From Bartonella melophagi K-2C (GTDB taxonomy: Bacteria; Pseudomonadota; Alphaproteobacteria; Rhizobiales; Rhizobiaceae), in the NCBI RefSeq assembly GCF_000278255.1, contig NZ_JH725081.1, forward strand, positions 162,484-226,483: a DNA stretch of 64,000 bases. The letters run 5' to 3'. The notes below the pieces were generated by a model. It saw only the letters and a list, made by a program, of their open reading frames with translations, made no database searches and was not told the DNA's origin. The position numbers were made by a program, and so were the translations under genes. Of this stretch, positions 8,839 through 19,295 are shown piece after piece; positions within the stretch are counted from its first letter, which is position 1, and each line of letters begins with the position of its first letter.

Positions 8839-11253
8839 TCAGCAACGCAAACATGCACCTGTCGCTTTAGTAACATTTTCCACCACTTTCAAAGCAAGTT
8901 CTCCAAGATCTTCGTCTGTTAAGGTTCGCTCAACAGGTTGAATAGCAACTTCAATCGCTACAGACTTTTTATCCTCACCAAGACTTGGATCTTCAAAAAG
9001 ATCAAAAATCTGTACTGAATGAATAAGTTTTTTATCCGCCCCACGTGCAGCATTAACAATCAGAGAAGATGCTATTGCTTTATCAACCACAAATGCAAAA
9101 TCGCGTCGTACCATTTGAAAAGGTAACAACTTTAAAGGAGAACGGATTTTTGTTGCCTTTTTCTTTGGTTCCGGAATTTGGTCAAGAAAAACTTCAAAAC
9201 CGCATAAAGGACCACTAACATCTAATTTTTCTAATGTATCAGGATGAAAAACACCAAAGAAACCAAGAATAACCTTTGGTCCAAGCTTAATAACACCTGA
9301 ACGACCAGGATGATACCAATCAGGTGTTTCAATTCCAATTTGTACTTTACTAATATCTACACCACACGCCTCCAAAACAGCCAATGCATCCGCTTTGGCA
9401 TCAAAAACATCAACTGCTTTTGCATTTCCGCTCCAAAAACGTCCAGACCCTTCAAATTTTTCTGTACCACGACGAATACCACCAGCAACACACTGTTGTT
9501 CATCAGGTGCATCGCCTTTATAAATACTTGAAACTTCAAACAAAGCAAAATCCGGGAAACCACGATCAACATTTCGCTGTGCAGCAATAAGCAAACCAGG
9601 CAAAAGAGAAGGGCGCATTACCGACATATCAATTGCAATAGGGTTTACCAACTTAAGCTGCGCTTGACCTCCTCCAAAAGTCAGCGCCTGATTTTCAGAA
9701 ATAAATGACCAAGACACAGCTTCCACCATACCTCTACACGCTAAAGCCCGACGAGCAACACGTGAAACAATTTGTGGAAACGTTAGAATTTTATTATTCC
9801 CCTTAGCAAAATTTTCTAACGGTATAGGTTCAATTTTATCCAACCCATAAATTCGTATCACTTCTTCTACTAAATCAGCTTTACCCATAACATCAAAGCG
9901 CCATGTTGGTACTTCAACTGTAACCACATCTCCTTCTCCTTTAATGCCAAATCCAAGCTGTTTTAAAATAGCAATGGCTTTTCCACGTTCTATTTCTAAA
10001 TTAGTCAAACGTTTAATTTCAGAAAATGGAAAACTGATCTGTTTAACTTCTGGCTTCTGATAGCCAACAACTTGCGCTTTTGATACCTCACCATCACAAA
10101 GATTCAACACCAATTGTGTTGCAATCTCAAGCCCCGACTCCATAAAAGCAGGATCAACACCCCGTTCAAACCGATAACGCGCATCACTAATAAGGCCTAA
10201 TGTGCGACCGGTCTGTGCAATACTGCGTGAATCCCAAAGAGCTGATTCAATAATGACACGGCGTGTCATTTCATCACAGCTTGTTCTGACACCACCCATA
10301 ATGCCAGCAATAGCAACAACCCCTTCTTCATCTGCAATGACACAATCCTTGGTACTCAAGTTATAAATTTTACCATTCAGAGCTTGCAGCTGTTCACCTT
10401 CACAACCACAACGCACTCTTAAAACCCCTTTAACTTTATCGGCATCAAAAACATGAAGTGGACGACCAAGATCAAAACTTATATAGTTTGTTATATCAAC
10501 CAACGCATTAATTGGTCTTAAACCGATTGCATTTAAACGTCGTTGCATCCATTGTGGTGACGTATTATTTTGCACATTACGCACTTCGCGCCAAGAAAAA
10601 CCTAAACATAATGATGTACTTTGCAAAAAATCTAAAGTAACTTGAACTGACGTTTCAAAAGAGGAACCAAATTGTGGTATTGATAATTCTTTTAATCGCC
10701 CAATGCCGGTTGCAGCTAAATCACGAGCAATTCCACGAACACCTGTACAATCAGAACGATTAGGCGTCAGCCCAACATCAATCACAGGATCATTCAGACC
10801 TGCATAATCTGCATATGATACTCCAAGAGGAACATCTTCTGGCAATTCAATAATCCCATCATGCTCACCAAACAACTTAAGCTCTGCTGAGGAACACATC
10901 ATACCAAAACTATCAACACCACGGATTTTTTCCACAGATAACGTTATATCAAGCCCTGGCACATAGGTGCCTGGCAATGCAAGAACACTAACAAGCCCAA
11001 CACGTGCATTTGGTGCCCCACACACAACTTGCACAGGCGCACTGGATCCTGTATCTACTGATAAAATTTGTAATTTATCCGCATCAGGATGTTTTACAGC
11101 TGTTAAAACCTTTGCATTCACAAAGCCTGCTAAAGAAGCATAATCTTCAACATGATCAACCTCAAGGCCAATAGCTGTTAATTTATTACAAATTTCATCT
11201 AAAGATGCATCTGTTTCTAAGTGATCCTTCAACCAAGACAATGTAAATTTCAT
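8839..11253 (-). CDS. pheT: Phenylalanyl-tRNA synthetase beta subunit
   Basis: 804 residues, full length. The N-terminal tRNA-binding OB domain is at about 40-150 ([16 protein letters not shown]). B1/B3-B4 regions follow, with LTPNRSDC near 165 and the editing-domain region. B5 and the catalytic-like core follow, and the C-terminal ferredoxin-fold anticodon-binding domain holds [14 protein letters not shown] at about 705-718. It pairs with PheS to form the alpha2-beta2 enzyme that charges tRNA-Phe. It follows pheS by 31 bp and is cotranscribed. Confidence 0.97.
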   Translation of the reverse strand: MKFTLSWLKDHLETDASLDEICNKLTAIGLEVDHVEDYASLAGFVNAKVLTAVKHPDADKLQILSVDTGSSAPVQVVCGAPNARVGLVSVLALPGTYVPGLDITLSVEKIRGVDSFGMMCSSAELKLFGEHDGIIELPEDVPLGVSYADYAGLNDPVIDVGLTPNRSDCTGVRGIARDLAATGIGRLKELSIPQFGSSFETSVQVTLDFLQSTSLCLGFSWREVRNVQNNTSPQWMQRRLNAIGLRPINALVDITNYISFDLGRPLHVFDADKVKGVLRVRCGCEGEQLQALNGKIYNLSTKDCVIADEEGVVAIAGIMGGVRTSCDEMTRRVIIESALWDSRSIAQTGRTLGLISDARYRFERGVDPAFMESGLEIATQLVLNLCDGEVSKAQVVGYQKPEVKQISFPFSEIKRLTNLEIERGKAIAILKQLGFGIKGEGDVVTVEVPTWRFDVMGKADLVEEVIRIYGLDKIEPIPLENFAKGNNKILTFPQIVSRVARRALACRGMVEAVSWSFISENQALTFGGGQAQLKLVNPIAIDMSVMRPSLLPGLLIAAQRNVDRGFPDFALFEVSSIYKGDAPDEQQCVAGGIRRGTEKFEGSGRFWSGNAKAVDVFDAKADALAVLEACGVDISKVQIGIETPDWYHPGRSGVIKLGPKVILGFFGVFHPDTLEKLDVSGPLCGFEVFLDQIPEPKKKATKIRSPLKLLPFQMVRRDFAFVVDKAIASSLIVNAARGADKKLIHSVQIFDLFEDPSLGEDKKSVAIEVAIQPVERTLTDEDLGELALKVVENVTKATGACLRC

Positions 11254-11284
11254 CTTAAAACCTCACATGAAAACCGCGACAAAA

Positions 11285-12370
11285 TTATACATTGCTCAAG
11301 CCAGTAAAAAGGGCAGCCACATCAAAGCAACGAAAACCATAATGATTCAACCAACGTAGATCAGTTTCAAAAAAAGCCCGCAAATCAGGCATGCCATATT
11401 TTAACATAGCCATACGATCAATCCCCATACCCCACGCAAATCCTTGATATTCATCCGGATCAAAACCAGCATTCTTTAACACATGAGGATGCACCATACC
11501 ACATCCTAAAATTTCCAACCAATCATGACCTTCTCCAAACCTCACTTCTGAACCGGAACGATTACATTGAATGTCTACTTCCATAGACGGCTCAGTAAAG
11601 GGAAAAAAAGACGGGCGAAAACGCATCTTTACCAAAGATACTTCGAAAAAAGCCTTACAAAAAGTTTCATGAAGCCACATCATATGTGCAATAGTGGAAG
11701 TTTTATCAACCACCAATCCTTCTACCTGGTGAAACATCGGTGAATGCGTTGCATCAGAATCCATACGATAAGTTTTTCCAGGAATAATGATGCGTATTGG
11801 TGTCTGTTGCTTTTCCATTACACGAATTTGTACTGGTGATGTGTGCGTGCGCAACAATTTCTGATTCCCCGCTTCATCCACATCAAAAAAGAAGGTATCG
11901 TGCATTTCACGCGCTGGATGATCTTCAGGAAAATTCAGTGCAGTAAAATTATAATAATCCGTTTCAATATCTGGCCCCTGCGCAATAGAAAAACCCATAT
12001 TTGCGTAAATAGCTATGATTTCATCAATCACTTGCGAAATAGGATGGATACGACCACGCTCTATAGGCGAAGAACGAACAGGCAAAGTGACATCAATTGT
12101 TTCCTTAGACAGGCGTACAGCTGTTGCATGACGTTTGAGAACATCGCGCTTTTGCGCCCACAATTCTAAAATACGATTTTTTAATCCATTAAGTATCGGT
12201 CCGACTTTATGGCGTTCATCGGGATTCATCTTTCCTAATGCTTTTAATCTTTCAGAAATGCTACCTTTTTTGCCCAATGCCGCAATACGTACCGCTTCAA
12301 GTGCCTGTTCATCATTGGCTGCTTCTAAAGCTGAACAAATTTCTTGTTCTAGACGTTCAATATCGTTCAT
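11285..12370 (-). CDS. pheS: Phenylalanyl-tRNA synthetase alpha subunit
   Basis: 361 residues, normal length. The N-terminal coiled-coil tRNA-binding arm (about 1-85) is followed by the class II catalytic core. Visible class II motifs are [10 protein letters not shown] at about 109-118, [12 protein letters not shown] and [19 protein letters not shown]. Motif 3 is [16 protein letters not shown] near the C terminus. It is the first gene of pheS-pheT, with an intrinsic terminator between it and rplT upstream, which suggests its own promoter or attenuated read-through. Confidence 0.97.
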   Translation of the reverse strand: MNDIERLEQEICSALEAANDEQALEAVRIAALGKKGSISERLKALGKMNPDERHKVGPILNGLKNRILELWAQKRDVLKRHATAVRLSKETIDVTLPVRSSPIERGRIHPISQVIDEIIAIYANMGFSIAQGPDIETDYYNFTALNFPEDHPAREMHDTFFFDVDEAGNQKLLRTHTSPVQIRVMEKQQTPIRIIIPGKTYRMDSDATHSPMFHQVEGLVVDKTSTIAHMMWLHETFCKAFFEVSLVKMRFRPSFFPFTEPSMEVDIQCNRSGSEVRFGEGHDWLEILGCGMVHPHVLKNAGFDPDEYQGFAWGMGIDRMAMLKYGMPDLRAFFETDLRWLNHYGFRCFDVAALFTGLSNV

Positions 12371-12390
12371 ATTTCTGCCTATTCTACATT

Positions 12391-12423
12391 AAAAAAAAAC
12401 CGCACCAGTAATAACCAGAGCGG
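12391..12423 (-). terminator. Rho-independent terminator after rplT, before pheS
   Basis: On the minus strand, arms CCGCTCTGG and CTGGTGCGG pair over nine positions with one T-T mismatch and two G-T wobbles. They enclose a TTATTA loop and are followed directly by nine T. It sits 42 bp after the rplT stop and 20 bp before the pheS start, so it ends rpmI-rplT transcripts or attenuates entry into pheST. Confidence 0.7.
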
Positions 12424-12464
12424 AATCTCGAATAAATAAATGCTTTAAGAAAACGCAAACTGGC

Positions 12465-12866
12465 TTACTTGACAGCGCCTTCAAAAGCATTAGGCGTTGT
12501 GTCTTTTAAATATTCTAAAGCCTTTTTTGCAGAGACCACTAAAGCAGCAAATGCTGTGGGCTCATAAATAGCTATATCAGACAGAACCTTACGGTCAATC
12601 TCAATACCGGCCTTTGACAGTCCGTCAATAAAACGCCCATAAGTTAAACCTTCTACACGAACAGCTGCATTGATCCGCTGAATCCATAAAGAACGGAAAG
12701 TACGCTTGCGGTTTTTACGATCACGATAAGCATATTGCTTTGAACGATCAACTGCTGCTTTAGCTGCACGAATGGTATTTTTACGCCGACCACGAAAACC
12801 TTCAGCTTCTTTAAGAACTTTTTTGTGTTTAGCGTGAGCTGTAACACCTCTTTTTACACGTGCCAT
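12465..12866 (-). CDS. rplT: 50S ribosomal protein L20
   Basis: 133 residues. The N terminus [20 protein letters not shown] is the invariant L20 start, followed by the basic [14 protein letters not shown] helix. The globular part holds [21 protein letters not shown]. It has a slightly long acidic-to-neutral C-terminal tail ending in [15 protein letters not shown], usual for alphaproteobacteria. It lies 32 bp after rpmI. L20 is an early assembly protein and a translational autoregulator in several bacteria. Confidence 0.98.
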   Translation of the reverse strand: MARVKRGVTAHAKHKKVLKEAEGFRGRRKNTIRAAKAAVDRSKQYAYRDRKNRKRTFRSLWIQRINAAVRVEGLTYGRFIDGLSKAGIEIDRKVLSDIAIYEPTAFAALVVSAKKALEYLKDTTPNAFEGAVK

Positions 12867-12898
12867 ATGACAATCTCCTATGAATCAAAATGCAAGGC

Positions 12899-13102
12899 TT
12901 AAAGGCCATTGGGTAAATAATACTGAGTGATTTTTTTAGCATCTGATTCAGCTAGAATCATTGTTCCACGTGCATCACGAATGAACTTATTAGAACGTTT
13001 AATCATACCGTGACGTTTGCCTGCTGCTGCTGCTTTCACTTGACCTAGTGCAGTAATCTTGAACCGTTTCTTAGCAGATGATTTGGTTTTCATTTTGGGC
13101 AT
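12899..13102 (-). CDS. rpmI: 50S ribosomal protein L35
   Basis: 67 residues, [20 protein letters not shown] at the N terminus and the [16 protein letters not shown] block, diagnostic of L35. A GGAG element lies 9 nt before the ATG. infC, which commonly precedes rpmI-rplT in bacteria, is about 30 kb away here. The ~130 bp leader contains a GC-rich hairpin. Confidence 0.98.
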   Translation of the reverse strand: MPKMKTKSSAKKRFKITALGQVKAAAAGKRHGMIKRSNKFIRDARGTMILAESDAKKITQYYLPNGL

Positions 13103-13160
13103 TTTGCTACTCCATATGTTTAAATTTGATCAAATTGATCAAAACTTGAATAAGCCATTT

Positions 13161-13192
13161 GAACAGCCACGGCATGCCCTGCCGGGCGGTTC
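13161..13192 (-). promoter_or_regulatory. GC-rich structured leader upstream of rpmI-rplT
   Basis: In an otherwise AT-rich spacer, this 32-nt element folds on the minus strand as a long hairpin. The outer pairs are GAAC/GTTC, then GCC/GGC across a mismatch, then CGGCA/TGCCG closed by a GGGCA loop. It ends 58 bp before the rpmI start. No U-run follows on either strand, so it is not an ordinary terminator. Position and strength suggest an mRNA leader structure, possibly for ribosomal-protein autoregulation. The same DNA is also readable as a 30-codon frame (13107-13199). Confidence 0.5.
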
Positions 13193-13212
13193 TAACCATG
13201 TTTTCATAAGCC

Positions 13213-13218
13213 AGTATA
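13213..13218 (-). promoter_or_regulatory. Possible -10 element of the rpmI-rplT promoter
   Basis: TATACT on the minus strand, about 110 bp before rpmI. A start near 13206 would place the GC-rich hairpin in the early transcribed leader. No good -35 hexamer is present at the usual distance, so the call is weak. Confidence 0.3.
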
Positions 13219-13239
13219 CATAAAATAGCAAGGCCCGTA

Positions 13240-13980
13240 TTAAAAAACAGGAGCTCCATTCCCTTTAACTTCAACCAAGGGTGCTGGAATGGCATTTGTT
13301 TTAATTGCTGCTTTGCAAAGATCAGCAATGATGCATTGTGTACAAAGTGCTTTACGCGCCTTGCAAATGTAACGCCCATGTAAAATAAGCCAATGATGAG
13401 CATAATGCATATAACAAGCTGGTATAATTTTTACTAACTTCTCTTCAACCACCTCTGGTGTTTTACCTGGTGCTAAACCAAGGCGGTTTCCAAGGCGCAA
13501 AATATGCGTATCTACAGCTAGAGTAGGTTGACCAAAAGCAACATTCAAAACAACATTAGCCGTTTTGCGCCCTACACCAGGTAGTGCCATAAGTGCTTTG
13601 CGACTATTAGGAACTTGGCCATCATATTGATCAATTAAAAGACAACAAAGTGCATAAATATTTCGGGCCTTTGCACGCCAAAGACCAATGGTTCGGATAT
13701 AAGATGCGATCCCCTTTTCTCCTAACGCAACCATTTTTTCCGGTCTATCCGCAAGGGGAAATAACTCTTGTGTAACCTTATTAACACCAACATCTGTAGC
13801 CTGAGCTGAAAGAATAACCGCAATCAAAAGAGTAAAAGCATTCGTATACACAAGATCGCTTTTGGGAGTAGGGCGCTGAATAGAAAAACGGCGAAAGATT
13901 TCTGCAATTTCATCTTTTCTATATAATGTTCCGACGACTTTTTGCGCTTTTCTCAATTGCTTTGTCTTTTCAGTCATCAA
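13240..13980 (-). CDS. nth: Endonuclease III
   Basis: 246 residues. It is a DNA glycosylase/AP lyase that removes oxidised pyrimidines. The helix-hairpin-helix LPGVGRKTANVVLN carries the catalytic Lys, and VDTHILRLGNRLG carries the catalytic Asp. The C-terminal 4Fe-4S ligands are spaced C-x6-C-x2-C-x5-C in CKARKALCTQCIIADLC. There is an N-terminal extension of about 25 residues, and the alternative start is one codon later (Met-Met). Confidence 0.95.
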   Translation of the reverse strand: MMTEKTKQLRKAQKVVGTLYRKDEIAEIFRRFSIQRPTPKSDLVYTNAFTLLIAVILSAQATDVGVNKVTQELFPLADRPEKMVALGEKGIASYIRTIGLWRAKARNIYALCCLLIDQYDGQVPNSRKALMALPGVGRKTANVVLNVAFGQPTLAVDTHILRLGNRLGLAPGKTPEVVEEKLVKIIPACYMHYAHHWLILHGRYICKARKALCTQCIIADLCKAAIKTNAIPAPLVEVKGNGAPVF

Positions 13981-14519
13981 CCTTCTTTCTCATTTTCTTT
14001 GAAGTTATTGCTCACACTTAACCCCATAAAAGAAATATGAAAAATGCTTTTTTAAAATTTGTCAATTAATCACTTTAAAAAGTAACTATTACAATGACAC
14101 ATATTTTATTCTTTTTTTCTAAATTTGAAAAAAGAATAAAACGTCACGATATATTGATATAACTAATAAAGCTTACGCTAATTATAAATAGTGCGTATTT
14201 TCATAAAAATAATGAGGAGAGCTATACATGTAAACTCTAGCTGTTATCGCACTCAAACTTAGGTATGCTTAAGCTTCCTTTAGAAGAGGATTAACTGTCT
14301 ATTCATAATGAACAAACAGTTAAAACTATCAATATTTCTATCATGGTATAACTTTGCATAAGTTCCAACACGATTTTCTTCTCACTAAAAATATGTATAG
14401 CATGAGTACTAAGTTGAAAAATAATCTTTTATCAATTATTCTTTATTTATTAAATGCAATAGATCTAATTCAAGTCAGCAGCGAAAATAACAAAAGTCAA
14501 TGCATAAAGGTCCAATGAA
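13981..14519. other. Gene-free interval with a 14-bp A/T hairpin
   Basis: No gene is supported. Perfect 14-bp arms at 14104-14117 and 14128-14141 (TTTTATTCTTTTTT and its complement) enclose a 10-nt loop. An ATGAGGAGAG stretch at 14210-14219 resembles a ribosome binding site but leads only to ATG-TAA. In many Rhizobiales a small heat-shock protein gene stands before the DUF1150 gene; none remains here. Confidence 0.5.
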
Positions 14520-14771
14520 ATGAGTGAGCATAAACAAATCTTGTCATTACAAGACACAGCATCTTCTAATGAAGGACAAATTGCTTATTTAAAAAAAGTT
14601 TGTACAGATGATCTAGCTAAAAATTTTCCAGATCTTCCGCCAATGACTCCAGGAATTACAGTATGGGCTCTCTTTGGTGAAACGGGCCACCCAATTATTT
14701 TATCCGATGAGCGCTCTATTGCTCTTGCAGGTGCCAATGAACATGAGTTACAAATTGTCACATTACACTAA
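14520..14771 (+). CDS. DUF1150 family protein
   Basis: 83 residues, matching the Rhizobiales DUF1150 family in length and layout. QIAYLKKVCTDDLAKNFP is followed by a short Pro-rich turn, then the C-terminal core ALFGETGHPIILSDERSIAL and a conserved end with ELQIVTLH. The function is unknown. In relatives it is encoded next to an Hsp20 gene (ibpA/hspA); that partner is absent from the upstream gap. Confidence 0.85.
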   Translation: MSEHKQILSLQDTASSNEGQIAYLKKVCTDDLAKNFPDLPPMTPGITVWALFGETGHPIILSDERSIALAGANEHELQIVTLH

Positions 14772-15108
14772 ATTATTTAAAGACAAATTATGAAATCGCC
14801 CAATCTATGAACTTAAGTGTTGTAGCTATTGTACAGTCATAATTCTTACCATAAAGGCTATTGCAGAAAATTAGCTTTTTTAAAAATGAGAAAAATAAAT
14901 TTATTTTGTGATAATTATTGTTAAAGATAATAACTATGCCTTCCCGACTAATATAAGCTTTAAAACTTAAAAAGCTTCAACTAAACAGGATAAATTTGAC
15001 CTACAAAAACAGAAGCAATCAATCATTTGCTTGTATATCATTCACAATAAACATGAATTTTCACAAAATATTTAATGACATTTTGATCCGGCTATTTGCG
15101 CAATCTTT
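14772..15108. other. Gene-free interval
   Basis: AT-rich, between convergent genes. I see no hairpin with a T-run, RNA gene or coding remnant that I can support. Confidence 0.5.
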
Positions 15109-15699
15109 CTAGCGCCAACCACACGTTCTTAATTGCTGATCATAACGCCTTGCCATTTTATCCATACGTTGTGCAGCTTCTGTAATCGCTGGGGTAGAAC
15201 GACCTCTATTGCGAGCATAAGCACCATGCCCCATATAATAATTTAAATAAAGACTATACGCATCATTGGGGTTAACACCATTGCGTCTAACACTTTGGCG
15301 ATGATACCAAGCAACAAAATCGGCAGAATCAGCAAAATTAGTCCGTCGTGCAGAAGATCTTCCTGTAGAGCGGATATAGACTGCCCACGTATTATCAAGC
15401 GCTTGAGCATAACCGTAAGCTGTTGAACGACGCTTCCACGGAACAAAACCAAGAAGTTTTTTACGCTTAGGACGCGCATTATAACGAAAACCCGATTCTG
15501 TATTAATCGTCGCAAGAATAATAGATGCAGGAATTCCATGACGCATTTCTGCATTTCTAGAAGCTTTTTTCCAATTATCAAAAAAACCATTTTTTTGAGC
15601 TAAAATAACACAAGCATTATTTGTATATGTGGGAGGCTTTGTTGCGCAACTGCCTAAAAAAAATACAAATGTCCCCAATAATAAAAGGCGCCGCATCAC
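15109..15699 (-). CDS. Lipoprotein with lysozyme-like (SLT) fold
   Basis: 196 residues. A lipoprotein signal peptide ends in the lipobox LGSCA (modified Cys at about residue 18). The mature part resembles soluble lytic transglycosylase domains: ILATINTESGF (candidate catalytic Glu about residue 68) followed by AYGYAQALDNTW, the GxxQ-type element, and a C-terminal LNYYMGHGAY. It is probably anchored in the inner leaflet of the outer membrane, acting on or binding peptidoglycan. Catalytic activity is inferred. Conserved hypothetical lipoproteins of this type occur in Rhizobiales. It is a single minus-strand gene. Confidence 0.8.
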   Translation of the reverse strand: MMRRLLLLGTFVFFLGSCATKPPTYTNNACVILAQKNGFFDNWKKASRNAEMRHGIPASIILATINTESGFRYNARPKRKKLLGFVPWKRRSTAYGYAQALDNTWAVYIRSTGRSSARRTNFADSADFVAWYHRQSVRRNGVNPNDAYSLYLNYYMGHGAYARNRGRSTPAITEAAQRMDKMARRYDQQLRTCGWR

Positions 15700-15807
15700 C
15701 CTGTATTCCCTTATAAAAAGCTAAAACGTAGTATAAATACTACCAAATTCTTACAAAATTCATAAAAGATAAAATTATCCTCTATTTATTTAAGTAATTC
15801 TATTTTA

Positions 15808-16974
15808 CTACTCATCACTCAAACGCAATGTTTGTGACTGAATGTGCGTTGTTATTGGCTTTGACACAAAATCATTTTCTTTTAATTCAAAAGCCTCAAT
15901 GCGGCTAGCACGTCTCATGATTTTAGAAGACGATGTTAAAATTGCCTCAATATCCTCGCCTGTTTTATAAAAATGTTTTTGTAAAGCACGAACACGCATA
16001 TCCATCCGTCCAAAGTCTTCTATTAATTTTGCTACCTCTGATTGAACCAAATGCGATTGTTCACGTATCTTTGCATCTTTCATAATGGTTTGTACAACTT
16101 GAACAGATAACATTAACAAAGATGGCGAGACAATAATCACATGCGCACGATTGGCTTTTTGTACTAATGATTCAAAATCTTCATAGATTGTTGCAAAAAT
16201 TGATTCTGATGGCACAAAGAGAAAAGCTATATCATGTGTTTCTCCAGGAATTAAATATTTTTGTGCAATATCACGAATATGAACATCCATATCAGTGCGA
16301 AATTGGCGTTCAGCTCTTTTGCGTTCTTCAGAAGATGATGCCTTGCGCATAGCATTCCAAGCCTCTAGAGGAAATTTAGCATCCACAACAAGGGCTGGTG
16401 CTTTATTAGGCATATGAATGAGACAATCTGGTTGTTTTCCATTTGAAAGAACCGCTTGAAAAACATAAGTATTAGCTGGTAAAGCGTCAGAAATAATAGC
16501 TTCCATCCGTCCTTGACCAAAGATGCCGCGTGTTTGCTTGTTGTTTAAAATAGCCTGCAGTTGAATAATCTGCCCAGTAAGCGATTGAATATTATTTTGT
16601 GCTGCATCAATGACTGCTAAACGTTCTTGCAAACGAGTTAAATTTTCATAAGTAGATTTGGTCTGCACTTGGAGAGTTTGACCTAAATTAGTTGTCATCC
16701 CATTGAGTTGTTCGCGAATAGATTGATTTAATTCAGCCTGTCTTTGACCAAAAATTTCTGCCATTGTCTGCATGCGCCCTTGCATTTCGGCTTGGTTTTT
16801 TAACAATGCAGCCATCTGCATTTGCATTTCATGCGCGTGTGTAGTCGCTTCAATAGCCTTTTTCCGGTTACTGCGTATAATTATCATAATCACAAAACCG
16901 GCTAGTAAAAATAAAACTATAAATCCATAAAAACGCTCATTTAAGAGTATCAAAGAAAAAAACGAATCAAACAT
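15808..16974 (-). CDS. rmuC: RmuC family DNA recombination protein
   Basis: 388 residues. An N-terminal membrane anchor (about 12-33, FYGFIVLFLLAGFVIMIII) is followed by a long Gln/Ala/Met-rich coiled coil (about 35-125). The RmuC nuclease-like domain contains GRMEAIISDALP, VVDAKFPLEAW at about 196-206 and FLFVPSESIFATI at about 251-263. RmuC limits inversion at short repeats in E. coli. It is divergent from def across an 89 bp gap. Confidence 0.92.
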   Translation of the reverse strand: MFDSFFSLILLNERFYGFIVLFLLAGFVIMIIIRSNRKKAIEATTHAHEMQMQMAALLKNQAEMQGRMQTMAEIFGQRQAELNQSIREQLNGMTTNLGQTLQVQTKSTYENLTRLQERLAVIDAAQNNIQSLTGQIIQLQAILNNKQTRGIFGQGRMEAIISDALPANTYVFQAVLSNGKQPDCLIHMPNKAPALVVDAKFPLEAWNAMRKASSSEERKRAERQFRTDMDVHIRDIAQKYLIPGETHDIAFLFVPSESIFATIYEDFESLVQKANRAHVIIVSPSLLMLSVQVVQTIMKDAKIREQSHLVQSEVAKLIEDFGRMDMRVRALQKHFYKTGEDIEAILTSSSKIMRRASRIEAFELKENDFVSKPITTHIQSQTLRLSDE

Positions 16975-17063
16975 AACAGTAATATAGCGATTTTATTACG
17001 AAAAAGTGCACGAATCTCTTATTCAATATTGACCAGTAATAAACCATTGATTAATTTATTTCT

Positions 17064-17594
17064 ATGCTAATGAAATCTTTAGTTACTCTACCTGACCCGA
17101 TTCTACGTAAAGTTTCAAAACCTATCGAACATATCGATCTAGCCATTCAAAAGCTAGCGGACGATATGTTGGAAACCATGTATCACGCTCAAGGCATCGG
17201 TCTTGCTGCTATTCAAGTTGGTGTGCCATTACGTATGCTGGTTATAGATATTGCTGAAAACAATACCCCTAAAAATCCGCTTGTTGTGATCAATCCGGAA
17301 ATTTTATGGCTATCAGATGAACGCAATATTTACAAAGAGGGTTGTCTTTCTATTCCTGAATATTATGCACAAGTTGAACGTCCTAAACGTCTTCGTGTTC
17401 GTTATAGCGATCGTGAAGGAAAGCAAACAGAAATTGAAGCAGATGATCTTTTGGCTACTTGTCTGCAACATGAAATCGACCATTTGAATGGCTGTCTTTT
17501 TATTGATCACATTTCAAAAATCAAGCGCGATATGGTAATTCGAAAATTAAAAAAACGCGCAAAAGAAAAAGACACACAGAAAGCAATTGTGTGA
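17064..17594 (+). CDS. def: Peptide deformylase
   Basis: 176 residues. All three active-site motifs are present: [10 protein letters not shown] at about 46-55, EGCLSIP at about 92-98 with the metal-binding Cys, and QHEIDHLNG at about 134-142 with the HExxH metal site. It removes the formyl group from nascent proteins. Translation may start at 17064 or at the Met two codons later. The stop overlaps the fmt start (TGATG). Confidence 0.96.
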   Translation: MLMKSLVTLPDPILRKVSKPIEHIDLAIQKLADDMLETMYHAQGIGLAAIQVGVPLRMLVIDIAENNTPKNPLVVINPEILWLSDERNIYKEGCLSIPEYYAQVERPKRLRVRYSDREGKQTEIEADDLLATCLQHEIDHLNGCLFIDHISKIKRDMVIRKLKKRAKEKDTQKAIV

Positions 17595-18523
17595 TGGTAT
17601 TACGATTAGGTTTTATGGGAACACCTGATTTTTCTGTGCCTATTTTACATGCTTTATTAGATGCTGGTCATGATATTGTAGCAGTCTACAGCCAACCTCC
17701 TCGTCCGGCGGGACGGCGTGGTCTTAAATTGGTTCCTTCCCCTGTCCAGAATGCAGCACAAGCAAAATTCATTCCCGTTTTCACACCTCAAAGTCTCAAA
17801 ACATCTGAAGAACAAGATCGGTTTGCAGCATTATCTATTGATGTTGCTGTTGTCGCAGCTTATGGATTACTTTTACCAAAAGCTATTCTCGAAACACCAC
17901 GCTTTGGTTGTTTAAATGTTCATGCCTCATTATTACCGCGCTGGCGTGGTGCAGCCCCTATTCAACGCGCGATTATGGCTGGTGACCAAGAAACTGGAAT
18001 CATGATTATGAAAATGGATGAAGGACTAGATACAGGGCCTATTGCTTTATCCCGTTCAATCACTATCACCGATAATATGACAGCTCATGAACTTTCAAAC
18101 AAGCTTTCACATATAGGAGCAAAGCTCATAGTAAAAGCTCTATCAACTCTTGAAAGAGACCAACTCAAACTTACCCCTCAACCATTGGAAGGGATAACCT
18201 ATGCTGTCAAAATTAAAAAAGAAGAAACCCGAATTGATTGGACGCAATCTGCACAATCCATTCACAAATGTATCTGCGCTCTCTCCCCCTTTCCTGGTTG
18301 CTGGTGCATTATGGATATTGGTGGAAAACAAGAACGGGTAAAAATTCTTGGAAGCCGCGTAGTGGAAGGTGTCTCACTTGAAATTGGTCGGATAGAAGCA
18401 AAAAATCTGATTATCCATTGCGGAAAAGGACAAATAGAAATAACTCACCTCCAACGATCTGGCGGCAAAATTCTTGATAGTCCAACATTTTTGCGGGGAA
18501 CCAACATTTCTGCAGTTTTTTGA
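17594..18523 (+). CDS. fmt: Methionyl-tRNA formyltransferase
   Basis: 309 residues from the ATG at 17594, which shares one base with the def stop; a GTG one codon earlier is possible but the ATG fits coupling better. [21 protein letters not shown] opens the N10-formyl-THF domain. The catalytic [18 protein letters not shown] block has the conserved Asn upstream (NVHAS), and the C-terminal OB domain follows. It supplies formyl-Met-tRNA, the counterpart of Def, so the pair forms one formylation cycle. Confidence 0.96.
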   Translation: MVLRLGFMGTPDFSVPILHALLDAGHDIVAVYSQPPRPAGRRGLKLVPSPVQNAAQAKFIPVFTPQSLKTSEEQDRFAALSIDVAVVAAYGLLLPKAILETPRFGCLNVHASLLPRWRGAAPIQRAIMAGDQETGIMIMKMDEGLDTGPIALSRSITITDNMTAHELSNKLSHIGAKLIVKALSTLERDQLKLTPQPLEGITYAVKIKKEETRIDWTQSAQSIHKCICALSPFPGCWCIMDIGGKQERVKILGSRVVEGVSLEIGRIEAKNLIIHCGKGQIEITHLQRSGGKILDSPTFLRGTNISAVF

Positions 18524-18524
18524 T

Positions 18525-19268
18525 ATGGTACGTTTTAAACTTACTCTTGAATATGATGGTTCAAATTATGCTGGTTGGCAACGTCAAGCAGGGCTGCACA
18601 CTATACAAGGTGCTATTGAACAAGCTATTTTTAACTTTAGCGGCGAAAAATTGACCATCATTACAGCTGGTAGAACCGATGCTGGTGTTCATGCTATAGG
18701 GCAAGTTGCGCATGTTGATTTTACAAAAAACTGGCATGCTAATACTGTACATAATGCACTTAATGCCCATTTGCAGCAACAAGGTGAAAATATTGCTGTT
18801 TTAAATGTACAAAATGTCCCAGATAATTTTCATGCACGATTTTGTGCAACCAAACGCTATTATCTCTTTAAAATTCTCAATCGTCGTTCACCACCAGCTT
18901 TAAACATTAAACGTGTATGGTGGCTGCCAAAACATCTTAATGCTGATGCTATGCATGAAGCAGCTCAAAAACTTGTGGGACAGCATGATTTTACTACTTT
19001 CCGCTCAGCCCACTGCCAGGCTAAAAGCCCTATTCGCACCCTTGAACGTTTAGATGTGTACAGAAAAGGAGAAGAAATTTTCCTTTATGCACAGGCTCGC
19101 TCTTTTCTTCACCATCAAATTCGTTCATTTGCAGGAAGTCTTGTGAAAGTTGGTACTGGACAATGGACAGCTCAAGATCTTGAAGCAGCTCTTAATGCCA
19201 AGAATCGTGCACGTTGTGGCATGGTTGCACCCCCTTCAGGTCTTTATTTGATGAAAATTGACTATTAA
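18525..19268 (+). CDS. truA: tRNA pseudouridine(38-40) synthase
   Basis: 247 residues from ATG 18525, one base after the fmt stop. An upstream in-frame start would add 17 residues inside fmt and is not typical. [19 protein letters not shown] is the canonical TruA start, and the catalytic Asp is in GRTDAGVHA at about 51-59. [14 protein letters not shown] lies near the C terminus. It is the third gene of the def-fmt-truA operon. Confidence 0.96.
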   Translation: MVRFKLTLEYDGSNYAGWQRQAGLHTIQGAIEQAIFNFSGEKLTIITAGRTDAGVHAIGQVAHVDFTKNWHANTVHNALNAHLQQQGENIAVLNVQNVPDNFHARFCATKRYYLFKILNRRSPPALNIKRVWWLPKHLNADAMHEAAQKLVGQHDFTTFRSAHCQAKSPIRTLERLDVYRKGEEIFLYAQARSFLHHQIRSFAGSLVKVGTGQWTAQDLEAALNAKNRARCGMVAPPSGLYLMKIDY

Positions 19269-19295
19269 CTATTTTAAAAATGTCTTCTTAAACTA

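Noticed and set aside
18474-18524. Upstream in-frame start for truA
   Set aside because: It would add 17 residues inside fmt; the ATG at 18525 begins the canonical TruA N terminus one base after the fmt stop.
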